The notes: a model not told the origin generated them from the sequence alone. DNA of 64,000 bases from Carya illinoinensis (GCF_018687715.1 NC_056765.1:12948001-13012000); one strand, 5' to 3'. Counted from the first letter of the stretch, positions 36,290-47,621 are shown. Numbers and translations are program-made.

Positions 36290-36970
36290 AAATGTCTTCC
36301 TTTGGCATAGCATAACTGAGCATCATATCATAATAGAATTCCATGTTTAACCCTCATAGTGGGATTGTGCAAACTCTAGTGGCTAACCAAACAGAAATAG
36401 AATGTGAAATCTTCCCCTTATTCATTCACGGAGTCCCGAGTATACACACAAGAAAGACCACACAAAAAATTACTTTGCTTCTAAAGTGAGAGCACCAAAA
36501 ACAGAAAAGTTGGGACCAACTCGAACAAAGACCACAATTTTATACTCGTGGCAAGGTCAGAACCGAATAGAAACATAACAATAAATAGAATCAGAATGTG
36601 ATGCCAAAAATTTTTAGATGCCACATCTTATCATAACATAGTACTAAATAGAATCACATAATCCTCATAATTAAAACAAATTCAGAACATATTCACATAA
36701 TTATGTATAAATTTTAATATTCGCTATTTTTGCATAGTTCAGAAATGGAATGCCAAAAATAAGTTCATGTATACACTAGTCATAACAAAAATATTTTTTT
36801 CTTTTATACAGAGTTCATGAGTAATACTGAACAAATAACTGAAGTTGTCTTCACATTTCTTTTCAAAAAAAACAAATATGTATATTTTAAAATCAACCTC
36901 GTTTCATTTTTTTTTATGCAAAGTATGGTATAGGAACCCCACTTACCTGGCTTTCGTAATGTATTACCTA
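36290..36970 (-). repeat. Inverted partial gypsy LTR
   Basis: It is the reverse complement of about 31320-32060. Shared phrases (in reverse) include 'tagaattccatgtt', 'gaaatcttccccttattcattc', 'tgatgccaaaaatttttagatgcca', 'tgccaaaaataagttca' and 'ataggaacccc'. With the 35432-35593 LTR head and the ORF at 35776 it forms a minus-oriented, heavily deleted sister of the 27820-35266 element. Confidence 0.7.
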
Positions 36971-37589
36971 CAATTTGAATCCAAACTAGAATAGTATGAC
37001 AATGTAAATAAAAAAAAAATTCAATAATATGTTAATAAAAGTTCAAGGTTCAATCTATAGAATACTATAAGCCCATAATAAGGCAGCCCATTGTAAGTTA
37101 AGCCTAAAGTATGCCCAAGTCATTCCCTACCATGATTTGCTCGTAGTTATGAAGAGAAGGTTGGATGGCATTTATTGCAAAAACCAAAACGTGCTTTATG
37201 GAAAGAGAAACACTAGGGATACAAACGGATCCCACAAACTGACATGGCATAATACTACGTCAACTTTTTTTTTCTCTCTTTCTTTTCCTTGCATATGTCT
37301 CTCTTCCCATTTCCCTTCCCTTCCAGAGCCCCCAATGGAGACAATGGAAAATCCCCACCGCTGCAAAACTCCATTAACAGACAAGAAAACTTATCCATCT
37401 CGAAATGGATGCCTTTAAATCTAGCTCTCACCAGCTTCTTCCTCCCAACCAACATGGCCTTATCCATAACCTTCTTTGTAAACAAACAGCCCATTCCTCG
37501 GTATCCCAATCAAATACACTCCTAAATCCTCATAGAGAGCAATTTGGTAACCTGCCCCTTCCAACTCCTCAACACAACCCTGTAACCCA

Positions 37590-37593
<4 letters not shown>

Positions 37594-37639
<46 letters not shown>
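37594..37639. repeat. (CT)n microsatellite
   Basis: A CT run of about 46 bp. Confidence 0.95.
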
Positions 37640-37641
<2 letters not shown>

Positions 37642-37838
37642 AAAATTACACAATGTCTCCCAAATGCTTTCCCAATTGTTTTCATTTTAAAAATACCTCA
37701 AAAGTGGGAGTGGAGTTTGTAAATGGGTTAGTGCACGACCAGAAACATATTGAGAAGCAAATGGGTTGTATGAATGGGTTCCTCATATCTTCGAACTCAT
37801 CCAAATTCTCATCAGCAAACACCTCTACTCCAATAAGC

Positions 37839-37843
<5 letters not shown>

Positions 37844-37888
<45 letters not shown>
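37844..37888. repeat. (CT)n microsatellite
   Basis: A CT run of about 45 bp, 200 bp from the previous one. Confidence 0.95.
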
Positions 37889-37891
<3 letters not shown>

Positions 37892-38614
37892 ACATATACT
37901 AGAAAACGGAAGCAAATTTATTTGTTTGCATGATTTCTGATCAAGCACTAGATTGCACTCCAAAGTCAAATGACAGCATGGTCTATCCAAAGATGTCCGG
38001 TGAATTGGAGGAGCAGCAACAAGCAAGAGTAGCACCATCTCTTGAGAAGCCTAAATAGTCTCAGCTACCAAAGATGCGATCACCTGTGCCCAAAATTGCA
38101 ACTCCGACCAATACTCCAACCAAGTCACCGCTTCCATTCCCGATTCTCTAATTAAAATATGGCACAAGCTCCATTTGGAAGTTCTCCAGAGAACCTCCTA
38201 GACTTTAGTATCATTGTTGATGAAAAAACCCTCTCCAAAACTTTGGTATCACCATTGATGAAAGTATTTGATGAAAGTTTTGAACAAAAAACACTAGGAA
38301 CGAGAATATAAAACTCAAACGATAGATTGGGTTCGATTTGTGGGACTGCAATGGGATAGGGACAGGACAAGACAAGACAACTCACCCCAACAAGTTAAAA
38401 AAAAAAAAAACAAACAAACCGATATAGCAAGTGCCACGTAAATTTGTGGAATTTTTGTGTAGGATTCCTATGTATATATAGCGGGACTCTTATGGAAAAG
38501 CTAAGGGACTCAACTTGAAAAAAATTAAGTATTGACTGAGGGAAAAAAATAAAAAAATAAAAAATAGAGTGGGGTGGGGAGCTTAAGGTAATTTAGCTCA
38601 AAGGTTTGGTAAGG

Positions 38615-38825
38615 CTACCACTCTTTACTACTTGTAGTGTATTTGTTTTTTCTTTATTTTATTTTAAATACTTTTTAATATATTTAACCATTAAGAAAAA
38701 GGTTGAAAAAAATATAGAATTTTAGTGATAATCAATTGCTTAATCATTAAATAAAAAAAATTAAAAATTAAGATATTAAAAAAATAGTAGAAGAGTAGTA
38801 GAATAGTATTAAGGCTGTCATTATT
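38615..38825. mobile_element. Small AT-rich MITE-like element
   Basis: The ends read 'taaggctaccactctttactact' and, inverted, 'cagccttaatactattctactact', around an AT-rich core of 'aaaaaaattaaaaatt' type. The ends resemble those of the larger element at 38857-39998. No clear target duplication was found, so boundaries are approximate. Confidence 0.4.
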
Positions 38826-38856
38826 CTTGGTTTTACTGCCAACAAAAGCTTCGACA

Positions 38857-39998
38857 TGATAGCCTTACTTTTTCTCTACTACCACTCTACTACCAAGCCT
38901 CCACGTGGCTTTATTTTGCTTTTATAATTTTTTTGCTTTTAGCACAGCATTTTAAATTCGAACACATTTCTATATTTTAGAAGACCACTCCTTCATGTCA
39001 ATTGTAGCCTCCCAGTGTGGCCTCCTCTCCCTCGGCTTGCACCTATCGATATGGCTGTCATTCGAGGCGCCTTCTCGGATGAGATATACACTGAATCGTC
39101 TCCTTCGCCTCTCTCCCACACTCTCTCTCACACAAACTCTCAAAGCCTCCCTCACATCACACCAGTCCGTAGGGGTGATTGCGAGATTTCTTTGGTTGCT
39201 TTAATTTCTAAAGCAGTAGATTATTTTGCTCTCGGGAAGCTTTTTTCTATTTCGGTTCACTTTTGAAAGCAATGGAGTCGACGAAAAAAGCTTTCTATCC
39301 ATGGCATGTCTCTTCTAGAACAAAATCAGGGTCCCTCTCTCTCTCCTTTGAGAAAAAATTTCTTCTACAACCAATTTTTTCTTCCCCTTTTTCAGGGTTT
39401 TGAGGGTATATTACATAAACTAAAATTGAATAGGAAATTTCATTGCGTTATAAAAAGAACTTGAAACAGAGCTCTATTCCAAAAATCGATGGGCACCATT
39501 ACCCTTAAAACGAAAGAAAGATATATCAGAACAAAAAAAATTATAGAGTTTTCAGCCTGTACTTTTTACCAAGGTTCTCAATTGAATTGACAAAACTCAA
39601 CAAGTGTAAGATATAAACCATAGCTGCAGATAGTTTCAAGTCAAGGTGAATAGCAAAATCAACCAAGGTGAAATGGTTTAAGAGTTTCTATATCATAACC
39701 TATTACGGCTATTGGTACTGGAAGTAAAACAGCTTTAGTGGATGCATATAACCCAAACAATATGAATTGCAGACACAAGCAAAAGCAATATCAAATATTT
39801 TCACAGTGGCTTTTGGGCGGAGGGGAGAGAGTTTTGAGCTTATGAGCAAGCGTGGCTTTTGGGCATAAGAACAGTTACCGAGCTTTCTAACAACGTTTTT
39901 ACTCTAGAGACCAAATTAAAGACGGAAAGGCAAAAAAAAAAAAAAAGAGCCACGTGGCAGGGTAGTAAAGCAGTAGGGGAGAAGAGGTAAGGGTATCA
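38857..39998. mobile_element. Non-autonomous TIR element of about 1.1 kb
   Basis: The left end, TGATAGCCTTAC followed by 'tttttctctactaccactctactacc' and 'ccacgtggct', is mirrored at the right end. There, read in reverse, it is TGATACCCTTAC, then 'ctcttctcccctactgctttactacc' and 'gccacgtggctc'. The TIRs are about 60 bp. The interior (about 38990-39260) has an open plus-strand frame, MAVIRGAFSDEIYTES, that I cannot assign. No transposase is present. The target duplication is not obvious, so the superfamily is undecided (Mutator-like or hAT). Confidence 0.55.
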
Positions 39999-40046
39999 CT
40001 ACTCAAGAAAAAAACCACTATGATCTGAAAGAAAATAATCCGGCCT

Positions 40047-40222
40047 TGTTATAAACCAACTTGTATTGTATGACCACATTTATCCGTCATAATTGACCAG
40101 ATCTTAGTCGTCAATTAAGACATTTGTATCCCTATATATATGAGTATATTTCTAGGTTCATAATAAAAAAATAACAAGAACCTCTCTCTCATTCTCTCTC
40201 TCTTTTCAATTAGTTCACAACA
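40047..40222 (+). repeat. 5' LTR of the copia element
   Basis: It begins TGTTATAAACCAACTTG and ends 'ttagttcacaaca', 176 bp. It includes 'cctatatatatgagtatat' (promoter-like) and 'acaagaacctctctctca'. Confidence 0.9.
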
Positions 40223-40236
40223 CGTTATCAGCACGA
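40223..40236 (+). other. Primer-binding site of the copia element
   Basis: 'cgttatcagcacga' follows directly on the LTR end. This 'TTATCAGCACGA' primer site is common in one group of plant copia elements. Confidence 0.75.
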
Positions 40237-40950
40237 TGTGAGAAAAATCTTCATTCTGCCGCATGGTTCTCAATTTTCTCTTTCATCTATCTCTTTCTCC
40301 CTCGGGATCTTCTGATCTCCGTCCCACAACTGGTCCAATAGACCCATGGAGTCAGATCTTGCCTCCACTGTAGCTCCTCATTTAGTTCAGAGAAGAAAAC
40401 GCCGTCAGCTACGATCTCTCACTTTCTCTCAGATATTTGAGAGGTGAAGCGAGCTCGCGTCAATGACAAACCCAACGACTCAGATGGGCCAAAATAGATC
40501 GGCGATCGCAGATCATGATCTGAGGCTGGATATGGAGACGCTGGAGTGGTTGGCATTCCATGTTTGACTAATGGTTGACATCAATTTTTCTGATGGGAGC
40601 CACTAAAGTCCTTACCAATCAGATCTTGTCCCCTTGTCCCCTCATCACCTTTTAACCATACGGACCTCCTCATCTTTAATGGCCTTAGCTCTCTCAAGGA
40701 CAAACGGCACGTACGTGTTCAATCTTATTCTTATATTGAAAGAACCCAAATTCACACGGAGATGAAAAGACGACGAACAAGAAGAAGTGCAAAGCACAAC
40801 AAGTAGAACCCGATCCCCTTGCCGGAGACAGAGAAATGTTGCCGGGAAGCGGACTGGCTGAAACGCCTTGAGGGTAATGGCTGGGCTAAGGGCTCGCGTA
40901 CGAGGACCGTGCCAGAGTGTTCCTTACCGCCTAAACGTTGACGGCGCCAT

Positions 40951-41160
40951 TAGTCCTGCTTGCTGACGGTAACGGATGACAGAGCTTCTTTTCCAGAACC
41001 ATCATCAAGCTTTATGGGATCAGCAACCCAGACTTCGTCATCACGTACAATAGCGATTCCCAACGGTCTGCCACCGGTGTTTATCCATTTCTGCATAGTC
41101 GATTCATTCACCGTAACCCGGCTAATCTACCCATCTGCATAGCCCGTGTAGATGACTCTG
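40951..41160 (-). pseudogene. Strictosidine-synthase-like gene fragment
   Basis: The minus strand reads SRVIYTGYADG, a stop where Trp is expected, then SRVTVNESTMQKWINTGGRP and LGIAIVRDDEVWVADPIK. The 'YTG.ADGW..RVTVNES', 'NTGGRPLG' and 'EV.VAD..KG' motifs are those of plant strictosidine-synthase-like (SSL) six-bladed propeller proteins. Only about 55 residues are present, fused to an unrelated LanC-like piece, so it is a captured fragment and not a gene. Confidence 0.65.
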
Positions 41161-41169
41161 GAGATGGGA

Positions 41170-41345
41170 TCCTGCTGGATTCACGTTCGACAACAGCACA
41201 CGTGTCGACAATCTCGGTGGACAAAAGCAAGTCCTGTTGGCTACCGGTGGTCTCATAAGACCGCAAGCAGGTGAAAGCTGTCCCGAGCAGACCCGTGTAC
41301 ACTGGGATCTTCTTCCGCCGCGAGAGCCGGAGCCAATGAAACTGC
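41170..41345 (-). pseudogene. LanC-like (GCL-type) gene fragment
   Basis: The minus strand reads KKIPVYTGLLGTAFTCLRSY, then ETTGSQQDLLLSTEIVDTC. The 'YTG.LGTAF...R.Y..TG...DL.L..EIV..C' pattern is that of plant LanC-like proteins, the GCR2/GCL family of alpha-toroid proteins. It runs directly into the strictosidine-synthase-like piece at the same strand and polarity, with no domain logic joining them. Confidence 0.6.
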
Positions 41346-41572
41346 AAGCCTCGCTTCGTCCCACTCCAGCGTCTCCAGATCCAGCCTCAGATCATGATCT
41401 GCCGATCGCCGATCGGTTTTGGCCCATCTGAGTCGTCAGGTTTGTTATCGACACGAGCTCGCTTCACCTCTCAAATATCTGAGAGAAAGTGAGAGTTCGT
41501 AGCTGACGGCGTTTTCTTCTTCGTCAGAAAAATTGATGTCAACCATTAGTCAAACATGACATGCCAACTACC

Positions 41573-42559
41573 CCAGAAAAATTGATGGAAATCATTAGTC
41601 AAACATGGCATGCTAACCACAAAAAGACTTGTTTATCTAAGTTAGGCGAATGTTCTGATGATTCTGAAGCTAGTGATCTTCTAATTCAAGTAAGTTTTTC
41701 AATATCTTATTTGCAATCCCTAAAGTGAGTATTAAAGATTATATTCTTTATTATTACTTGATAAAATTCTATGTTTATTCACATAGTTTACAACTCAGTT
41801 ATATCTATATTGAATCATAATTTACATTTCAATTATATCTGAGGTCAATTTTTATTCACATAATTTATATACAAGTTTTATTTATTTTTTATACTTGTTA
41901 AGAATTATTAATGATATGATTCATTTTGGAATAGAAATGGAGCACACCTGAAGGATCACCCTAAACTAATAATTTTATTGGGTATCTCATATTAAGTTTC
42001 ATCTTGGAATAAAAATTGAGCATCCATGAAGGATCGCTCTAAATCAATAATTTTATTAAATATCTCATAGTTTAAATGAGTGATATGTGTACCAAAAGCT
42101 CATTATGATAAATACATTTGAAGTTGCATAATTGCAATTGTGTAGAGAAAAACCATTAAAGAATATATGTTTAAATGAATGCGTCGAATGTGCTCTTAAA
42201 GTAGCAATATCGAGTGTAAAAGTTCACAATATATTCCAAATTTATATCTAGTTTTCTAGTGATTGAACAAAATAATGAGTTTTTGTTAAGAAATCATCAG
42301 TCACATTCTACTGGTTCCACATCATTCCCTGAAGTGAATGATATTGGATTTATATCATTTTATTCCCTAAAGTGAAGAGAATGATGCATTTTATTCAAAA
42401 AAAAACTAAGAGATTGGACGTGGTAATGAATATCTTTATAATATTTTTATGATTTCGGGTCAGAAGCTCGTATTGGAAAAACTATCAGCTTTCTCTTTGA
42501 GATGATATTATATAACTATTGAATCAAATACTATGATGTATCAAACATGATATGATTCA
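41573..42559 (+). other. Degenerate 5' coding part of the copia element
   Basis: No continuous gag or protease is readable. A direct duplication of about 75 bp is visible at 41918-42070 ('ttttggaatagaaatggagca...aataattttatt' and 'cttggaataaaaattgagca...aataattttatta'). Confidence 0.45.
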
Positions 42560-44020
42560 AAATATTTGTATGTTTTTCATGATTATCTTAATCATCCAAA
42601 ATCAATTACGATAAGTCGAACAAATTTTCATATGGATGTCCATAAAAGAACTAGAAGATTCTTTTACTATAAAGTCTTCCCACCAGGAGTGGAAAGAAAA
42701 ATTTGCTAGAAGCAAATAAAATGAAATAATTCGACGTTATCTTGATTATCATAGGTGAACTGGAAGTTAAGATAATAATTAATTTATAGATGTAATAAGA
42801 TAAAAATATCTCAAATTCTAGCTGCTAAAATCCCAGCTAGGATCGAAGTCCCTATAAGACAATTAAGAAATTTAACAGTCTAATGAACATAAGACATGTC
42901 TAAAAGCATGTGAGATATATTGATATAAAAGATAAAGCATCCCGAAATAGAAAAGCACAAATAAAAGAAATTGGTGCTCCTGAAGAGGCCGTACCCACAA
43001 AACAAGAAATAAGATCTATCCAAACTTTCTGTAAACAATTCTCCCATAAAAATTCTTGAAGAGTATAATCCTCCTGAAGAATTCCTCATGAAGAGGTTTT
43101 TCATGAAATGTCTTCCCTTGAAGAAGGACAGGTACTTGAAAGTAACGAGATCTCGATACATTTCATGAATATTGGAGAAATTTTGGAGAGAAATAAAACC
43201 GTTATCGACAACGTATTTTTATATAAGATAGCATTACCAGAAGTAATGAAGAAAGTGAATCAAGAACCGTCGAAGAATACCAACGTAAAAATATTAGCCA
43301 AAATAGAAAGAAACAATTCCTGGAAAATTGATATCACTAGTAAAACGTGATACATATGGACTTGTAGTCCAAACACCTAAGTGGTGATGATTGTTGAATA
43401 TCAGTAGGTATTTGTATAAAGAAAAGAGAGTTTGTATATGCATAATTCACTGCATATTTATATGGATCATAGGATCATGACATATATATATATATATATA
43501 TGAAAATCTCTGAAGGATATAAAATGCCTGAAGCTTCTAATCTAAAAATGTGATATATAAAACACGAGTCGGTTTCTTGTAAAAATAATATTGATATGCT
43601 TTTGAAGTGACTGAAATTATATTGAGGTTTTTATTAACTTGAAAGTTACCAAGAGTTTTGATATGCATGATTAACTGCATATTTATATGGATTAATAGAT
43701 ATGAAATGCATGAAACATATAGTCCTAAAGTACTTATTCTATCAAGTTTCAAAAATTCTTATATGATCTAAAACAATCCAAACGCACGTGAAACAAGCTA
43801 TTTTTCATATATTTTCAGTATCTATATTAACTTATTGCAGTTTATATAGATGATTTAAATGTCATTGAGGCTCCAGAAGAGCTCATGAAAACTGCACATA
43901 TTTGAAATATAAATCTGAAACCCTTGCGGCTTCAAGAGAGATGAATGAAATTATTAGTTTTGAAATACTATCTTTTAAATACAATTAGTATTTCAGATTC
44001 ATATTACGATTTTGTAAGAA
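42560..44020 (+). pseudogene. copia integrase C-terminus and RT relic
   Basis: Pieces in order are AKIPARIEVPIRQ-like sequence near 42830, RNRKAQIKEIGAPEEAVPTK near 42950, then EEGQVLESNEISIHFMNIGE (within the open frame 43108-43350). After these come YGLVVQTPK near 43350, TAYLYGS...DIYMKISEGYKMPEA-like sequence near 43450-43540, and the catalytic box VYIDDLNVIEAPEELMKTA near 43845-43905. Stops, frameshifts and a TA microsatellite (43480-43502) break it. At 44031 an insertion cuts the polyprotein. Parts of 43500-44020 recur inverted at 46340-46780 and 52200-52460. Confidence 0.8.
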
Positions 44021-44035
44021 GTGTGCATGGAGCAC

Positions 44036-44878
44036 ACAGAACATCTACCAGAACAATATGAATATTTGTGAAATATTATTTTATTACCTCGCAAAAAAAT
44101 TACAGAAATTTGAGGCTCTTCGCCTCATTCTTTAAACGCTCTTGCTCTTCAAAAATCTACATGACATCCCTATCTAAAGGAGTAGGCAATCGAAAAGAAG
44201 ATTTAAGTAAGGATTTTAAATTCCTATTCTCTTGCTTTATTGCTCATATCTTCATGTTGGACTCTAGAAGAAGTCGCTGAAGGATAGAAATATTATCGTT
44301 GAGTTTGTCAACCCCATAAGTTTTGGATTGTAGTCGCTGAGAAAATGAGACAATGGTTGATGAGTATCAGGTACCGAGACTCACAAACTCGTAGATAACT
44401 TCATTATCTGACTTATTAGTCAAATCATTATTATATTGCATTATAACACCTACGGTAGAAGCAGAAACAACTGGTGAACAAGGTGCAGAATACCTCATAT
44501 ATTGGTTATGAGAAAATTGCTGAGCCATTGCAGAGTAAGAATGCAGAAAGAGATTGCAGAGTAAGAATGAAGACTAATTATAGCAAAGTGAAGAAAATGC
44601 GATGCGAATGAAGATGAGTTGAATATTTCTTTTATAGAGAAAATTATGACAAAGCATCTCTATTGCTTCACAGCATCTTTCGTGAAGCATCTCTCTACAA
44701 GAGACAAGATATGTAGCATCATAGTTCTGCGGTGCCTGACAGCTACAGAAGGGTTGTAAAATCTTGCAGTGCTTGTCTGGTCTAAAAAGATGGTCACCGT
44801 TTTTGTTAAAAAATGAGGTTAGCGGCTTAATTTTGATGACTTCTCCACTAACTATGTTATTTACAAAAACTCCAAAAC
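44036..44878 (-). mobile_element. MAQQ cassette A, bounded by agcac
   Basis: A unit of about 843 bp is bounded by agcac at 44031-44035 and 44879-44883 inside the copia RT region. Read on the minus strand it has a promoter-like region, a TATA box, a leader of about 105 nt, the MAQQ ORF and an 'aataaaataat' poly(A)-like signal about 30 bp before its end. A near-identical unit with the same bounding repeat is at 52774-53610. Confidence 0.65.
44100..44528 (-). pseudogene. MAQQ-type ORF, copy 3
   Basis: It starts MAQQFSHNQYMRYSAPCSPV at 44528, continues with NNDLTNKSDNEVIYEFVSLG and ends EAKSLKFL at 44100. Three in-frame stops occur (two TGA and one TAG). The TATA box is at about 44629-44638, roughly 100 bp upstream of the ATG. 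The last 70 residues carry regularly spaced Leu/Ile with Lys/Glu, consistent with a coiled coil. The function is unknown. Confidence 0.7.
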
Positions 44879-44888
44879 AGCACAACTC

Positions 44889-45084
44889 CATAATACAATT
44901 AGACACTTCTAACTATCTCCAATAATCAAAAACACACTTCTGATACTATAATGAGTAATAACACTAACTACGTAGTTAGACTAAAACCTATATGATTAAT
45001 GGATTCGTGAAAACTTATAGGATCTTCACGAGGTTCCTAAAGTCAATAGAAATTCCACAATTGAATTTCTACCAGGCTGTTACA
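44889..45084 (-). repeat. Truncated gypsy LTR head
   Basis: It matches 50765-50956. The minus-strand start is TGTAACAGCCTGG at 45084. The PPT complement ('atctaccctcct') follows at 45085-45096. Truncated at about 44889. Confidence 0.75.
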
Positions 45085-45374
45085 ATCTACCCTCCTAAAA
45101 AAAAGATTTCGTCCTCGAAATCTAAGTAAATAAGAAATAGCAATTTAATGAAGAGGTGTTGTTTACCAACCTACTGTCTATCCCGTATATATTTACCTTT
45201 GAGATTATGTCATTCCTTAACTCTCTTACTTTAATCAACAATTATATTATACTTCTTTATACAAGATTGGCCAAGTTGTATCGACATACTCTCCAAACCT
45301 AAAACTTCATGTAAATAATCTTCCGAAACTCTACCTTAGAAAAACGTAAGCAATATACTTTAAGTGTTCTTGTA
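45085..45374 (-). pseudogene. 3' end of gypsy internal region (pol C-terminus, PPT)
   Basis: On the minus strand it reads through 'gatttcgaggacgaaatctttttttt', the characteristic end of Del/Tekay pol, into the PPT 'aggagggtagat' and the LTR. A near-identical stretch is at 50957-51250. Confidence 0.7.
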
Positions 45375-45494
45375 AATAACATAGTTAGTAGAGAATTTAT
45401 CAAAATTAAGCCGCTAATTTTTTTTTTTTTCAACAAAAACGGTGGCCATCTGTTTTAGACTAGACAAGCTCTGATCCGCATGATTTTTATAGGT

Positions 45495-45630
45495 CTTCTG
45501 TAGCTGTCAAGCGCCGCAGAGCTATGATACTACATCGCTCTTCTGTATCTGTCAGGCGCCGCAGCTATGATACTACCTCGCTCTTTTGTAGCTGTCAGGC
45601 ACCGCAACTATGATGCTACCTCGCTCTTGT
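45495..45630. repeat. Triplicated 50-bp unit upstream of the MAQQ ORF
   Basis: Three units of 'tcttytgtagctgtcaggcgccgcagctatgatactacctcgc' lie upstream of the TATA box of copy 4. The same triplication is at 51366-51500. Cassettes A and D have a single unit. Confidence 0.8.
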
Positions 45631-45696
45631 CTCTTGTAGAGAAATGCTTCACGAGAGATGCTGTGAAGCAATAGAGATGTTTCGTCATAATTTTCT

Positions 45697-45705
45697 CTAT
45701 AAAAG
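45697..45705 (+). promoter_or_regulatory. TATA box of MAQQ copy 4
   Basis: 'ctataaaag' lies about 105 bp upstream of the ATG at 45806. Equivalent boxes occur upstream of copies 1, 2, 3 and 6. In copy 5 this box is deleted ('tttctcttattcag'). Confidence 0.6.
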
Positions 45706-45805
45706 AATTATTCAGTTCATTTTCATTCTCATCTCATCTTCTTCACTTTTCTGTAATTAGTTTGCATTCTTACTCTGCAATCTCTTTCTACATTCTCACT
45801 CTGCA

Positions 45806-46234
45806 ATGGCTCAGCAATCTTCTCATTACCAATATATGAGGTATTATGTACCTCTTTCACCAGTTGTTTCTTCTTCTACTGTAGGTGCTATAATGCAATC
45901 CAATAATGATCTGACTAATAAGTCAGATAATGAAATTATCTACGAACTTATGAGTCTCGGTACCCGATACTCATCAACCATTGTCGCATATTCTCAGCGA
46001 CTACAATCCAAGACTGGTGGGGTTGAGAAACTCTACGAGAATATTTCTATCCTTCAACGACTTCTTCTAGAATCCAACATGAAGATAAAAGTACTAAAGC
46101 AAGAGAATAGAAATTTAAAATCATTGCTTAAATCTTCTTTTAGATTGTCTACTCCTTTAGATAGGAAGGACATGCAGATTTTTGAAAAGCAAGAGCGTTT
46201 AAAGAATTAGGCGAAGAGCCTCAAATTTCTGTAA
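45806..46234 (+). CDS. MAQQ-type ORF, copy 4 (best preserved)
   Basis: The frame is open for 134 codons from MAQQSSHYQYMRYYVPLSPV. A TAG near the end (LKN-stop, where sister copies read LKNEAKSLKFL) truncates it by about eight residues. Layout: a polar Gln/Ser/Tyr-rich N-terminus (1-35), a conserved LTNKSDNEIIYELMSLGTRY block (about 40-60), then a coiled-coil-like region (VEKLYENISILQRLLLES, LKQENRNLKSLLKSS). No signal peptide or membrane segment is seen. It has its own TATA box, leader and downstream 'aataat' signals. It is antisense to the surrounding gypsy internal fragments. The family is unknown to me. Confidence 0.65.
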
Positions 46235-46339
46235 TTTTATTTCGAGATTATAAAATAATAATTCACAAATATTCATATTTGTGTTTATATCTTCTGGTAG
46301 ATGTTCTGTGTGCTCCATTTTATTTCTTCTTTAATAATA

Positions 46340-46780
46340 CACACCTCTTACAAAACCGTAATATGAATCTGAAATACTAATTGTATTTAAGAGATGGTAT
46401 TTCAGATCTAATAATTTCATTCATCTCCCCCTTGAAGCCGTAAGGGTTTCAAATTTATATATCAAATATGTACAGTTTTCATGAGTTCTTCTGGAGTCTC
46501 AAAGATAATTAAATTCATCTATATAAACTGCAATAAGTTAATATAGATACTGAAAATATATTGAAAATAGCTTGTTTTAGATCATATAAGGATTTTTTAA
46601 ACTTAATAGAATACATATTTCTGGATGTATTCAAATTAGAAGGTTCAGGCATTTTATATCTTTCAGAGATTTTCATATATATGTCATGATCCAATGATCC
46701 ATATAAATATGCAGTTAATCATGCATATCCAAACTCTCGGTAAATTTAAAGCTAATAAAAACCTCAAGGAGTTCTACTAG
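46340..46780 (-). repeat. Inverted copy of the copia RT segment
   Basis: It is the reverse complement of about 43500-44020, including the YIDD-box region ('cttctggagtctcaaagataattaaattcatctatataaactgc'). With the MAQQ ORFs it forms a large imperfect palindrome (arms about 43500-44878 and 45375-46780). Confidence 0.8.
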
Positions 46781-47621
46781 TTTAGGACTAACTTACTTAT
46801 TTATAATCGCAACAATTAGTCCTCTTTTTAGGTGGTACTTCGATAACTAACCAGTTAATAACTTAAACTTGAGACTTTCTCTCTTATGATTGTCATAACT
46901 CTCCTATCCATCATGAGCTATCACTTATTCTAACTCTAAATGATTTGTTCCTAATGTTCACATAAATCCTCAAAACCAAGATTTTACTCTCCATATAATA
47001 GTCTCGAAAAGAAGATCGATCTACGTATCCATAAAGATAACTTTGCCAGAAATCATTTACTGGCGGCGTGATAAAACTATTATCATAAATGAATCCTACT
47101 AAGGCCAAAGCTTTTCCTAATCAAATTACTCTTCCAAACACAATGACTTGATATACTCCAAAATAACAATAATGCAATACTACCATCAATTGCAATCAAA
47201 TCAACTTTCACTATGTTTAACCACACATAGGTCCTAGTAAAATACCAGTGACGATGCCAGCTCCTGCAGTTCTTGGGGCGCTAGCATCTACGTCTCTCTG
47301 AGTGACAGCATACACTCTAATGGGTATGTACACTTGCCGTAGTTGTTGATGTCTAAGCACGTCGGTCAACAAACGTACCGCCTCAGCTAATCCTCCATCC
47401 ATCGGGGGATTCTGATCCTCTTGATTGTTATCTCCCTTAAGATTCTGAAGTATTCTACTATAAGTCATGTGTCATTTCTTGAAACACACGAGTACACATA
47501 TTAAAACCACATACTACCTTTCATACCTTAAGAAATTCAAGCCTAATGACGAATAAAATTTCAAGCCTAATGTTTGGTGCATTTTCTAAAGACATGTGGA
47601 TTTACAACCCAAAGACGTATT
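46781..47621 (-). pseudogene. Gypsy gag 5' end relic
   Basis: The minus-strand ORF at 47468-47217 reads QEDQNPPMDGGLAEAVRLLT, then DVLRHQQLRQVYIPIRVYAV, the N-terminal 'P.EGGLAEALRALTDVLRQQ' pattern of Del/Tekay gag. The remainder of gag is missing. It is next to the PBS at 47622, in the correct order for a minus-strand element. Confidence 0.65.

Larger units (their letters stand above)
36971..38600. other. Mostly non-coding, with one gene-like scrap
   Basis: Two CT microsatellites (37594-37639 and 37844-37888) sit in a pyrimidine-rich tract. From about 37942 to 38151 the plus strand reads DQALDCTPKSNDSMVYPKMS, then GELEEQQQARVAPSLEKPK, one stop, SQLPKMRSPVPKIATPTNTP and a stop after LPFPIL. 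That is plausible as the Pro-rich C-terminus of a host protein, but I do not recognise it. Confidence 0.35.
40396..41572. repeat. Inverted arms around captured sequence
   Basis: Arm X at 40396-40549 ('gaagaaaacgccgtcagcta...gaggctgga...ctggagtg') recurs inverted at 41362-41520. Arm Y at 40550-40598 ('gttggcattccatgtttgac') recurs inverted at 41527-41572. The order is X-Y ... X'-Y', not the X-Y ... Y'-X' of a simple palindrome. Between the arms lie fragments of two host genes in the minus orientation. The block lies between the copia PBS and its coding region. Confidence 0.7.
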
